A stretch of DNA of 64,000 nt from CALITV01 sp964415795 (GTDB taxonomy: Bacteria > UBP6 > UBA1177 > JAKLFG01), in contig CAYQBN010000008.1 in assembly GCA_964415795.1 (NCBI GenBank), positions 90,103 to 154,102 on the forward strand, written 5' to 3'. Numbering within the stretch: the stretch's first letter is position 1; each line of letters begins with the position of its first letter. The notes under the pieces were generated by a model. The model was not told the origin of the DNA. It was given only the letters and a program-made list of their open reading frames with translations, and did not search any database. Positions 1 to 7,851 of this stretch are shown in pieces. A program made the translations under genes and the position numbers.

Positions 1-686
1 GAGTCGAGGTCGTCCTTGATATAGTGGATCATACCGGTCGTCTTGATGACCTCTTCGCGCACCTGCTTTTTGCTGTACACTATTTTGCCGTCCTCGGTGT
101 AGACCGCTGGGAAGAGAGAGGGAGTAAACTTCGTACCGCGCACATCGAAGACAAGGATGGATTTCTGCTCTCCGCCCCCTGTCGATTTCTCAACGCTCGC
201 GGCCGGCGCTATTTTCACCGACTCCTTGTTCTCTATCTCCTTTGTCACAGCGGGCGTCGTGCCGACCTTTTCAACGAGCGTTGAAAGAGGAACCCGAATG
301 ACGACATCCACGCCGCCGTCGGAATAGTACTTGGTCGTCACCACCTCGGCTCCTTTCACAACGCCTTCGACATGGGTCTTTACCTCCATGGATTCCTCCA
401 TGGAATTCTTAAGGGTCGTACTCCCCGTTACCGTAACGCCTTTGACCGCCTCGAGAAGATTACGATAGGCATCGGCGCGGGCCACTCGTTCGGCACCGAG
501 CCGTGCCACCGCGACATTGGGCGCCTTAAGATCGGGGGCACCGCTCCCCGTGGCATAGACATACTGTTTGGTCCAGTTTATCTTGCCGTGAGGAACATCC
601 TGTACTGCATCGCCCTTGTCAGCCTCCTGCGCCGTGATGAGCAGATATCCGGCCAACATGAGCAAGAAGACAATCGCTCTCGACAT
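1..686 (-). CDS. Exported LPP20/FlgT-like protein, C-terminus cut by window edge
   Basis: The frame opens at an ATG at 686 (GGAG about 9 nt upstream) and runs off the left edge, so about 228 residues are visible. It starts with a hydrophobic signal sequence (MSRAIVFLLMLAGYLL) without a lipobox cysteine. The middle contains ARADAYRNLLEAVKGV, the hallmark helix of the LPP20/FlgT N-terminal family, which also carries alternating beta strands and a T-rich segment after it. A later stretch with ILVFDVRG and a P-x-VYTEDGK motif matches the second conserved block of deltaproteobacterial LPP20 proteins. Members are periplasmic or outer-membrane-associated; FlgT supports the flagellar basal body, but most homologues have no known function. 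It lies 72 nt downstream of glgA on the same strand, with no obvious functional link. The family call is from motif memory only; the function is unknown. Confidence 0.7.
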   Translation of the reverse strand, partial: MSRAIVFLLMLAGYLLITAQEADKGDAVQDVPHGKINWTKQYVYATGSGAPDLKAPNVAVARLGAERVARADAYRNLLEAVKGVTVTGSTTLKNSMEESMEVKTHVEGVVKGAEVVTTKYYSDGGVDVVIRVPLSTLVEKVGTTPAVTKEIENKESVKIAPAASVEKSTGGGEQKSILVFDVRGTKFTPSLFPAVYTEDGKIVYSKKQVREEVIKTTGMIHYIKDDLD

Positions 687-734
687 TGCGTTGTTCTCCG
701 TCAAATGATTGACAAGCCTTCAAGACACCGTCTG

Positions 735-749
735 TGAATAGCCTATTCA
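735..749. repeat. 15-bp palindrome between glgA and the LPP20-like gene
   Basis: TGAATAG and CTATTCA form a perfect inverted repeat around one base, next to an eight-A run on the plus strand. On the transcribed (minus) strand the T run lies before the hairpin, so it does not look like a terminator. It could be an operator for the downstream gene, or chance. Confidence 0.3.
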
Positions 750-758
750 AAAAAAAGT

Positions 759-2207
759 TCAACGCAAGAGATTGCGGTAGAGAGAAAAGTAGCTCTCCGC
801 GGAGGCGCCCCATCCGAAATCGGCCGCCATACAGCGTCGTGCCATCATAAGGTAGCGTTCCGGCGTATCGTGGAACAGGCGAATCGCGTCGCGAATACGA
901 TTTCCCAAGGCTTCGGGGGTCGCCTCACGGAAAACGAGTCCGGTCCCGTGTGCCGGATATTCGTCAATGTCGATGACCGTTTCGACAAGGCCCCCCACCG
1001 ATCGCACCACCGGTACCGTACCATAACGCATGGCGTACATTTGGTTCATGCCACAGGGTTCATACCGCGACGGCATAAGGTAGAAGTCACTTCCCGCGTG
1101 AATAAGATGCGAAAATCGTTCGTCGTAACCGATCCGAAACACGATACGATGCGGGAAACGGTCGGCAAGGGAACGCAGGGAATCGGCAAGTAATTTCTCA
1201 CCGGTGCCAAGAACGACAAAGATCGCATCGCCACAGACGCTCTCATTACCGAGCACTCGCACGAGCAAATCGACCCCTTTGTGTTGGTTGATGTGGGTCA
1301 CCATGCCAAACACCGGGGCTTCCATCTCCCGGTCGAGGCCGCATTCGGCGAGAAGCGCCTTGCGACATGCCGCCTTGCCTTCCGTGTCGGGTGCATCGTA
1401 ATGAATCGGCAGATGCGGATCGGTCAACGGATTCCAGTAGTCACCATCTATGCCGTTCCTGATAGCGGTCAGTTTTGACCCGATGGAGCGCAAGAGTCCA
1501 TCGAGGCCGTGACCTGCTTCGGAATTCCGTATCTCCTCAGCATAGCGTCGACTTACCGTTGTCACCGCATCGCTGTAAACGATGCCGCCTTTGAGGTAGT
1601 TGATATGGTTATAGAACTCGAGTTTGTCCGGGCTGAAAATGCTCCACCCAAGGTTAAGAATATGAAGATCGTACATCCAAAACTTTCCCTGATAGGCGAT
1701 GTTGTGGATGGTGAGCACTGTCCTTACGGCTCGAAGTCGTCCATACGGCACATATGCCTCTTTGAGGTACACCGGCACGAGCGCCGTCTGCCAGTCGTTG
1801 CAGTGGATGATGTCTGGTCGGACGACGCTCTCTGCCGTTTCCGCGACAGCGCGAGAGAAGAAGACGAATCGTTCCGAATTGTCGGGATAGTCGCCGGTTC
1901 CCGTCCCATAGAGGGAATCTCGTTCGAAGTAAGGGTTCGCCACAAAATAGACCGGGATAGCGGTCCCTGGAAGGACCCCCTGCCAGAGGTCAGCCGGCTC
2001 GTCGCGGTCCGATATCGGAATGACAAATCGGTGCGGTGTCCGTACACTACCGAATCGACCGGTATCGATGAGCGCATAGAGCGGAATGACGAGCGACACC
2101 TCACATCCCTGCGCCACAAGCGCCTTCGCAAGACCGCCGACCGCCTCAGAGAGGGCCCCGGCGGGAGTGAAGGGATAAATCTCGGACGAAGCGATGAGAA
2201 CTTTCAT
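759..2207 (-). CDS. glgA: Glycogen synthase (ADP-glucose type, GT5)
   Basis: This is a 482-residue protein, the usual bacterial GlgA length. It should transfer glucose from ADP-glucose to a growing alpha-1,4-glucan in the cytoplasm. The start at 2207 gives MKVLIASSEIYPF, the canonical GlgA N-terminus; a longer reading upstream adds 47 unrelated residues. The GT5 domain (about residues 1-245) includes HNIAYQG. The GT-B C-terminal domain carries the acceptor/nucleotide motif PSRYEPCGMNQMYAMRYG and VGGLVETV. An oddity: the N-terminal KTGGL loop, whose lysine contacts ADP-glucose in characterised enzymes, reads AVGGL here and follows a short insertion. No good Shine-Dalgarno is visible. The gene is divergent from yebC, and no other glycogen genes are in view. 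The family is certain; the donor preference is not. Confidence 0.93.
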   Translation of the reverse strand: MKVLIASSEIYPFTPAGALSEAVGGLAKALVAQGCEVSLVIPLYALIDTGRFGSVRTPHRFVIPISDRDEPADLWQGVLPGTAIPVYFVANPYFERDSLYGTGTGDYPDNSERFVFFSRAVAETAESVVRPDIIHCNDWQTALVPVYLKEAYVPYGRLRAVRTVLTIHNIAYQGKFWMYDLHILNLGWSIFSPDKLEFYNHINYLKGGIVYSDAVTTVSRRYAEEIRNSEAGHGLDGLLRSIGSKLTAIRNGIDGDYWNPLTDPHLPIHYDAPDTEGKAACRKALLAECGLDREMEAPVFGMVTHINQHKGVDLLVRVLGNESVCGDAIFVVLGTGEKLLADSLRSLADRFPHRIVFRIGYDERFSHLIHAGSDFYLMPSRYEPCGMNQMYAMRYGTVPVVRSVGGLVETVIDIDEYPAHGTGLVFREATPEALGNRIRDAIRLFHDTPERYLMMARRCMAADFGWGASAESYFSLYRNLLR

Positions 2208-2366
2208 CGGCGGATGCACCTTGCCATATTTCTCACACGGATCTCTCCGTATAGCCGTATTGGCTGAGAGAGTCAACCTTAATCGTGCTACAAGATGACA
2301 AAAAATTTGCCTCGGGGCGGCTCTTGTGTTAGGGTTGCTCGTTATCATTCTGCGAACGGAGGTCGC

Positions 2367-3110
2367 ATGTCAGGGCACAATAAGTGGAGCACGATCAAGC
2401 ACAAGAAAAGCGCTGCTGACGCGAAGCGTGGCAAGCTTTTCACGAAGCTCATCAAGGAGATAACCATTGCGGCGCGCGTCGGCGGCGGCAATCCCGACGG
2501 CAACCCGCGTCTCCGCACGGCCATTCAGAATGCACGGGCGGCATCCATGCCGCTCGACAACATCACCCGCGCCATCAAGAAGGGAACGGGGGAACTCGAG
2601 GGTGAGGCTATCGAAGAGGTGACCTACGAGGGTTATGGTCCGGGCGGGGTCGCCATCATGGTGGACGCCACTACCGACAACAAGAACCGCACCGTCTCCG
2701 AGATACGGCGCATCTTCGCCAAAGGAGGCGGCAACATGGGTGAGTCGGGTTGCGTTGGGTGGATGTTCGACAAAAAAGGGCAAATCACCATCAAAAAAGA
2801 GGCGGTGACCGAGGACAAATTGATGGAACTCGTCCTCGAGGCTGGCGGCGAAGATGTCGTGGACGCCGGCGACTTCTGGCAAGTTCTCACCAAGCCAGCC
2901 GATCTTTACGCGGTAAATGATGCGCTTCAGAAAGCGGGAATCCCTATAGAAGAGAGCACTACGGCGCGTATTCCTCAGAACACCATAAAGGTAGAGGGGA
3001 AGGTTGCCGCGCAGGTCCTCAAACTTATCGAGGCACTTGAGGACAGCGACGATGTGCAAAGCGTCTATGCCAACTTCGACGCCGATCCCGACTCCATCCC
3101 GGAGGAATGA
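2367..3110 (+). CDS. yebC: YebC/PmpR-family protein
   Basis: This 247-residue protein begins MSGHNKWSTIKHKK, the signature of the YebC/TACO1 family, right after an ACGGAGG ribosome binding site. Conserved blocks include the NPRLRTAI segment, DNITRAIKKGTG and the YEGYGPGG motif near residue 95. Length and three-domain pattern are typical. Members were described as DNA-binding regulators; more recent work links them to ribosome stalling at proline-rich stretches, so the physiological role is best left open. It leads a rightward operon with ruvC, ruvA and ruvB, a neighbourhood seen in many bacteria. Its TGA stop is followed by 7 nt before the ruvC GTG, and its GGAGGA near the stop serves as the ruvC ribosome binding site. 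The identification is secure. Confidence 0.96.
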   Translation: MSGHNKWSTIKHKKSAADAKRGKLFTKLIKEITIAARVGGGNPDGNPRLRTAIQNARAASMPLDNITRAIKKGTGELEGEAIEEVTYEGYGPGGVAIMVDATTDNKNRTVSEIRRIFAKGGGNMGESGCVGWMFDKKGQITIKKEAVTEDKLMELVLEAGGEDVVDAGDFWQVLTKPADLYAVNDALQKAGIPIEESTTARIPQNTIKVEGKVAAQVLKLIEALEDSDDVQSVYANFDADPDSIPEE

Positions 3111-3117
3111 TACGGCG

Positions 3118-3600
3118 GTGACCACCCCGACGGGCCCTCTCATCCTCGGTATAGATCCCGGGAGCATCAAGACGGGATGGGGCCTTATTCGCAAACAGGA
3201 TTCTTCGCTTCGCCATGTGGATAATGGGCTTGTCATGCCGCCGCGCGACATGGCTTTCCGGGATCGGGTCGCGTTCATCTTCTCGGGCATCTGCGAAGTC
3301 ATCGATCGTTTTTCCCCCAACTGCGTGAGCCTCGAGGAGGCTTTCATGGCGAAGAACGCCCAATCGGCACTTAAGTTGGGACACATTCGCGGTGCCGTCA
3401 TCGCGGCGGCGGTGCTCCGCAATGTGCCGGTGGTCGAATACAGTGCTACGCGCGTCAAACAGTCGGTCACCGGCAACGGACGCGCCGAGAAGTTCCAGAT
3501 ACAGCAGATGGTCCGGGTCATCCTCGGCCTTCCCGAACTGCCTCAGGAGGACGCGGCAGATGCCCTTGCGAATGCTATCGCCCATGCCTTTACTTTGTGA
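3118..3600 (+). CDS. ruvC: Holliday junction resolvase RuvC
   Basis: RuvC is the endonuclease that cuts Holliday junctions symmetrically as part of the RuvABC complex. The chosen start is GTG at 3118, about 11 nt after GGAGGA and in frame with LILGIDPGS, giving 160 residues, the family's normal length. The RNase H-like fold's acidic residues are visible: D in GIDPGS, E in SLEEAF (about residue 72) and the C-terminal pair in EDAADALANAIAHA. The reading could be extended upstream inside yebC, but that would add a low-quality sequence. It is followed after 9 nt by ruvA. Translation is probably coupled to yebC. Confidence 0.95.
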   Translation: MTTPTGPLILGIDPGSIKTGWGLIRKQDSSLRHVDNGLVMPPRDMAFRDRVAFIFSGICEVIDRFSPNCVSLEEAFMAKNAQSALKLGHIRGAVIAAAVLRNVPVVEYSATRVKQSVTGNGRAEKFQIQQMVRVILGLPELPQEDAADALANAIAHAFTL

Positions 3601-3609
3601 GGTGATGAG

Positions 3610-4212
3610 ATGATCGGTCTGGTGCAGGGAACCGTACACGTGATACTCGAGCGCTCTTGCATCGTGCTTACGAGCGGCGGGGTTGGCTATGAGGTGTTCC
3701 CCACCGAAACGGTACTCGCCTCTCTTGCGCCGGGAGCGGTCGTCTCGTTCCACATCGTTACCACGGTGAGGGATGATGCCATCCTTCTTCACGGATTTCC
3801 CACCGCCGACGAGAAACGGCTGTTCCAGTTGCTCACTACGGTGAATCAAGTGGGTCCGCGCATCGCCCTTTCGATCCTTGGCGCGGGGAGTGTACCGCAA
3901 ATAATCGGCGCGATCCTCACGGGGAACACTGCTTTTTTCAAAGGAGTTCCCGGCGTCGGCAAAAAGACCGCCGAGAAAATCATCATCGATATGCGCGATA
4001 AGGTAAAGGATCTCGCCGCAGCGGCAGAGGGAACAACGCCGCCCCCCGCCGACCCCAAGGCACGAGAGGCGGAAATGGGACTTATCGCGCTCGGCTATCA
4101 TCCGAACATGGTGCGTTCGGTCCTTTCGCGCATCGAGGACAAGGAAAAGAAGCGGCCCGAAGAGATCGTTCGCGAGGCACTCGCCCTCATCCGTGAGCAG
4201 GTACGACGATGA
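3610..4212 (+). CDS. ruvA: Holliday junction branch migration protein RuvA
   Basis: RuvA is a 200-residue tetrameric DNA-binding protein that recognises four-way junctions and loads RuvB. It begins MIGLVQGTVHV with the OB-fold N-terminal domain (residues 1-65). Helix-hairpin-helix motifs follow, seen as LLTTVNQVGPRIALSIL and FKGVPGVGKKTAEKII, the second being the classic GVGKKTAE hairpin. A flexible proline/alanine-rich linker (about 140-150) precedes the C-terminal RuvB-binding domain with the ALIALGY-like motif (GLIALGYHPN). The gene overlaps ruvB by ATGA, so the two are translationally coupled. Confidence 0.97.
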   Translation: MIGLVQGTVHVILERSCIVLTSGGVGYEVFPTETVLASLAPGAVVSFHIVTTVRDDAILLHGFPTADEKRLFQLLTTVNQVGPRIALSILGAGSVPQIIGAILTGNTAFFKGVPGVGKKTAEKIIIDMRDKVKDLAAAAEGTTPPPADPKAREAEMGLIALGYHPNMVRSVLSRIEDKEKKRPEEIVREALALIREQVRR

Positions 4213-5228
4213 GCGAAGACCGTGTGGTGTCCACCCAACCCGTTGCCGAAGACCTCGCCATAGAGAAACGACTTCGACCCACCCGTCTTAGCGATTATGT
4301 CGGCCAAAAGAATGTGGTGGACAACATCACCGTTTATCTGCAGGCAGCGATAAGGGGAGAACGACCGCTCGATCACATGCTCCTCGCCGGCCCGCCTGGT
4401 CTCGGCAAGACGACCCTTTCGCTCATCATGGCGAACGAACTCGGTGTCCGCATCACCGTAACCAGCGGTCCAGCACTCGAGAAGAAAGGGGATCTGGCCG
4501 GCCTTCTTACGAGCTTGGGACCGCGCGACATTCTTTTCATAGACGAGATACATCGACTCAACGCCGCGGTCGAAGAGAGCCTGTACGCGGCTATGGAAGA
4601 CTTTCGCTTCGACATCGTCATCGGGGAAGGTCCCCACGCCCGCAGCATGCCGCTCCCGCTTCAGCCGTTCACCCTCATTGGGGCCACGACGAAAACCGGA
4701 TCGCTTTCTTCGCCGCTCCGCGATCGCTTTCAGATAACCTTTCGCATGGACTACTACACCGACGAAGAGCTCCAGATCATCGTCGAACGAAGTGCCGGCA
4801 TCCTCGGTATACCCATTCAGAAGGAGGGAGCCGCCGAGATCGCTCGACGTAGCCGCGGAACGCCGCGCATCGCAAACCGTATCCTCCGCCGCGTGCGCGA
4901 TTTCGCCGAGATCGAAGGAACCGGTATCATAGACACCGCTATCGCGCGGCACGCGCTCTCTCGCATGGAGATCGACGAGGAAGGGCTCGATCAAATGGAT
5001 CGCACCATCCTCATGACCATCATAGACATGTTTCGCGGCGGTCCGGTCGGCATCGAGGCGATCGCCGCGGCGGTGAGCGAGGAAAAACGAACGCTCGAGG
5101 AGGTATACGAGCCATACCTCATGAAGATGGGATACATCGCCCGCACACCGCGTGGCCGCGTTGCGACCGCGCGAACCTACCGGAAATTCGGTCTCGACCC
5201 GAAAGAGCCTCAGGAGAAGTTGTTTTGA
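4209..5228 (+). CDS. ruvB: Holliday junction branch migration ATPase RuvB
   Basis: RuvB is a 339-residue hexameric AAA+ motor that drives branch migration. The N-terminus has the RPTRLSDYVGQ motif. Walker A is GPPGLGKTT (about residue 60), Walker B is LFIDEIHRL, sensor 1 is LIGATTK, and the arginine finger region is PLRDRF. The C-terminal winged helix carries TPRGRVAT. Every family landmark is present and the length is standard. The start overlaps the ruvA stop by four bases. Its own stop (TGA, 5226-5228) overlaps the TTG start proposed for the next gene. Confidence 0.98.
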   Translation: MSEDRVVSTQPVAEDLAIEKRLRPTRLSDYVGQKNVVDNITVYLQAAIRGERPLDHMLLAGPPGLGKTTLSLIMANELGVRITVTSGPALEKKGDLAGLLTSLGPRDILFIDEIHRLNAAVEESLYAAMEDFRFDIVIGEGPHARSMPLPLQPFTLIGATTKTGSLSSPLRDRFQITFRMDYYTDEELQIIVERSAGILGIPIQKEGAAEIARRSRGTPRIANRILRRVRDFAEIEGTGIIDTAIARHALSRMEIDEEGLDQMDRTILMTIIDMFRGGPVGIEAIAAAVSEEKRTLEEVYEPYLMKMGYIARTPRGRVATARTYRKFGLDPKEPQEKLF

Positions 5229-6475
5229 GATCCTACTACCGTTCGTTCGCCGCGGTTCACGCGCTCGAGGAGATGGATCGGTCAGAGCTTCTTCCCTACA
5301 TCTGGCGTCAGAAGGCGGAGATATCGGCGCTTTACGACATCCGTCCTTCTTTCTGGGTCACGCTCGACTACGCGATAGCGCTCACCATGAATCTGCTCAA
5401 GAGCACCAAGAAGACCATCGGGGATCCAGTTCAAACCGTCCTGCGCCCCCTGTACGGCCGAACAAGTCGGGAACTTGACATCATCCTCCACAAGGCGTCC
5501 GACGAAGAATACGGCTACCTCAAACATGAACTCAAGATGTTCCACCACATCATCACGCACACCATCAACCTCGTAGACAAGAACCTTTCCCACTTTGTTC
5601 CTCAGTTTCTCTTCATCTCTCTCATCGAACGGATGCGCCTGCTCTACCCGCTTGAGGAACGGGCGATCAACCCCATACTTCTCGCCCACGGCGACTATCG
5701 TCTCCTTCTTACCCGCCACCTTGCCAAACAGTTCAACAAACGACTCGTCGGCATCATCGATTTTCTTCTCTGGTACCGGGAGACCGCACCCTCGGCCCAG
5801 CCGGAACAGCGAGAGGCATATCTTTCCCGTTTCCAGACGCTGGTCCGTGAATCGCTCGAAGAACCGACCGTCTTCACCGAAACCGAAAGCTATTCCCTGC
5901 GTGAAATGATAGTGGAACTCCGCGAGGCGGTCACCTCCTCGCTCATCGCCGAAAAGTTCATGGAGATACAGAACGCGCTTTCATTCGCTTCCACCGACGA
6001 ACTGCTCGACACACCGCGGTGGCTCGAATCATTCTGCTGCGTCTTCCTGCCGCCGACGGGCGAGGATCGGCGCGCCGACACCATGGTGCGCGACCTCACT
6101 ATCGCCGAACACATCCTTACCGACGCGCTCGCCGCAGCCGAGGCCGAGGATCTCGATCGCCTTCACCGCCAGATATTGCTCGCCGGCGCCGTGCGTCCCT
6201 TCATGCAGGATGTCACTGCGGGGATTCTTCCCTTAAAGACGGCACTCGAACTCGACGTCTTCTTCGAGATCATGGAACTGCTCGATCACCTCTATCCCGA
6301 GGTGCTCCTCTCGGGAGAGATGCATCGGGCGTTCCGCAAGACGCGACAGGTGCTCGCCGAGGAGATCGAGCGGGTGAAGGTGACCGGAACGGTGAATATC
6401 TCCGAGGAGGACATCCTCCTCTTCGTAGACAAGGCGTTCTTCCTGAGAGCCCGCGAACCGGGAACGACAGACTGA
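5225..6475 (+). CDS. Unrecognised all-helical protein coupled to the ruv operon
   Basis: I do not recognise this 416-residue protein. The reading opens with TTG at 5225, overlapping the ruvB stop. An ATG at 5273 after GAGGAG (MDRSELLPYIW) is the alternative start and would remove 16 residues. The sequence is rich in Leu, Glu and Arg, with long predicted helices, no signal peptide, no transmembrane stretch and no clear catalytic motif. Two histidines and a threonine cluster in KMFHHIITHTINLVDKN (about residue 105). It ends 2 bp before the converging korC gene. Overlap with ruvB suggests co-translation, so a cytoplasmic role, possibly DNA-related, is conceivable, but operon position alone is weak evidence. 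Codon use looks like its neighbours'. Confidence 0.75.
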   Translation: MRSYYRSFAAVHALEEMDRSELLPYIWRQKAEISALYDIRPSFWVTLDYAIALTMNLLKSTKKTIGDPVQTVLRPLYGRTSRELDIILHKASDEEYGYLKHELKMFHHIITHTINLVDKNLSHFVPQFLFISLIERMRLLYPLEERAINPILLAHGDYRLLLTRHLAKQFNKRLVGIIDFLLWYRETAPSAQPEQREAYLSRFQTLVRESLEEPTVFTETESYSLREMIVELREAVTSSLIAEKFMEIQNALSFASTDELLDTPRWLESFCCVFLPPTGEDRRADTMVRDLTIAEHILTDALAAAEAEDLDRLHRQILLAGAVRPFMQDVTAGILPLKTALELDVFFEIMELLDHLYPEVLLSGEMHRAFRKTRQVLAEEIERVKVTGTVNISEEDILLFVDKAFFLRAREPGTTD

Positions 6476-6477
6476 GG

Positions 6478-7020
6478 TTATTTCGTCGCGGCGCGAGCGA
6501 GCTCGCGGCCGAGTTCGAACGAGGCGAGGTTCATCTCCTCGAAACCGGACGGCGAATGCTCCGCGACCGCTCTCTTGACCGATTCGACGCCCACGATCCC
6601 ACTTACCTCCACGAAGGCCCCGAGCGAAACCACATTGAGCGTAGTGAGGCGGTTGAATTTCGCGAGAGTGTTCGAGGTGAGAGGAAGGCGGATCAGTCGG
6701 TAATCGGACGATGTGGGAAGATCGACAAAGTCGCCGTCTATGATGACTGTCCCTCCCTTCTTTATCGTCTTTATGAATTTATCCGCCGCCTTCTGGGTAA
6801 GACTCACGAGGTAATCGATGTGCCGCGCTTTGGGATAGAAGATCTTCTCGTCGGCGATGATGACATCCGCCTTCGTCGCGCCGCCGCGCGCCTCGGGGCC
6901 ATAGGACTGCGACTGAATGACCTTTTTTCCGTCGTAAAGCGCCGCTGCCGCGCCAAGTATCACCGATGCGGTAATGACTCCCTGACCGCCGCTGCCGGAA
7001 AAACGGATCTCGTACTTCAT
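6478..7020 (-). CDS. korC: 2-oxoacid:ferredoxin oxidoreductase, gamma subunit
   Basis: This 180-residue subunit belongs to the ferredoxin-dependent 2-oxoacid oxidoreductases, probably the 2-oxoglutarate type. These interconvert 2-oxoglutarate + CoA with succinyl-CoA + CO2 using low-potential ferredoxin. The N-terminus KYEIRFSGSGGQGVITAS is the conserved gamma-domain glycine loop, followed by the QSYGPEARGG motif that contacts the catalytic partner. It is the last gene of a six-gene leftward operon and overlaps korB by 4 bp. Separate alpha, beta, gamma and delta subunits are typical of anaerobes. Substrate (2-oxoglutarate versus branched-chain 2-oxoacids) cannot be fixed from motifs alone. Confidence 0.9.
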   Translation of the reverse strand: MKYEIRFSGSGGQGVITASVILGAAAALYDGKKVIQSQSYGPEARGGATKADVIIADEKIFYPKARHIDYLVSLTQKAADKFIKTIKKGGTVIIDGDFVDLPTSSDYRLIRLPLTSNTLAKFNRLTTLNVVSLGAFVEVSGIVGVESVKRAVAEHSPSGFEEMNLASFELGRELARAATK

Positions 7021-7841
7021 CGTGCACCTCCTTTGACCCGCGAGACCAAGTTCAGGTACGACTCGACGAATTCAGGGCGTTCCGCCTCATGGAAGATGCC
7101 GGTAACGATCTTGCCGTTCAGATCCTCAGGGCTCATCCCCTGCGCTTTGGCGATCGGCACCGCATTGTCGCGCTGCCACTTGAGCATGTCGAGATTGTCT
7201 TTGTACTTTGCCTTCTGCTTGCGGCCATGGGTGGTGTAGCAGGCCTCGATGACATCCACCACCGAGAACCCCTTATGCATGAGCGCTTTATGAATGTAGT
7301 CATCGAGTTGCGGGACATGGTAGGAGGTTCCGCGCGCCACGAATGTCGCGCCGGCGCCTTTGGCGAGGCTCACCACATCGAATTCGGGCTCGATGTGGCC
7401 GTAGGGCGCGGTCGCTGCCTTGTCGCCTTCGGGGGTCGTCGGCGAGTACTGACCTCCCGTCATCCCATAGATGCCATTGTTGAAGACGATGAGAGTGATG
7501 TCTATGTTGCGGCGACACGCATGGATGAAGTGGTTCCCTCCGATCGCGAGCGCGTCACCGTCCCCCGAAACCACGATGACATGAAACTTCGGGTTGGCGA
7601 GCTTGACGCCGGTCGCGAACGCAAGGGCGCGCCCGTGAGCGGTGTGAAGCGTATTGCTGTCCACATAGCCCGGCAGGCGCGAGGCACACCCGATGCCGCT
7701 CACGAGCACGATGTCGTTTTTGTCCCAGCCGGTCTTGGCAATGGCGCGAATAAGCGACTTGAAGACGATGCCATGACCGCATCCGGGGCACCAAATATGG
7801 GGAAGTTTTTCATTGCGGAGATAGGCGCTGTAATCGAACAT
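7017..7841 (-). CDS. korB: 2-oxoacid:ferredoxin oxidoreductase, beta (TPP-binding) subunit
   Basis: This 274-residue subunit binds thiamine pyrophosphate. The conserved CPGCGHG motif lies at residues 19-25 and contributes cysteines of the family's iron-sulfur chemistry. The TPP-Mg motif is GDGDALAIGGNHFIHACRRN (about residues 93-112) with NNGIYGMTGGQYSPT after it, exactly as in KorB/PorB proteins. The protein is cytoplasmic and pairs with the alpha subunit (korA, 10 bp upstream) and gamma subunit (overlapping by 4 bp). ATG is preceded by a GGAGG-type site. Presence of this ferredoxin-linked enzyme implies an oxygen-sensitive metabolism. Confidence 0.93.
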   Translation of the reverse strand: MFDYSAYLRNEKLPHIWCPGCGHGIVFKSLIRAIAKTGWDKNDIVLVSGIGCASRLPGYVDSNTLHTAHGRALAFATGVKLANPKFHVIVVSGDGDALAIGGNHFIHACRRNIDITLIVFNNGIYGMTGGQYSPTTPEGDKAATAPYGHIEPEFDVVSLAKGAGATFVARGTSYHVPQLDDYIHKALMHKGFSVVDVIEACYTTHGRKQKAKYKDNLDMLKWQRDNAVPIAKAQGMSPEDLNGKIVTGIFHEAERPEFVESYLNLVSRVKGGAR

Positions 7842-7851
7842 GACGACCTCC

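Noticed and set aside
735..758. Hairpin with poly-T as a terminator after glgA
   Set aside because: On the minus strand the T run comes before the stem, the wrong order for a rho-independent terminator.
2370..3521. 383-codon minus-strand frame antisense to yebC/ruvC
   Set aside because: yebC and ruvC are certain on the plus strand; the antisense product has no family features.
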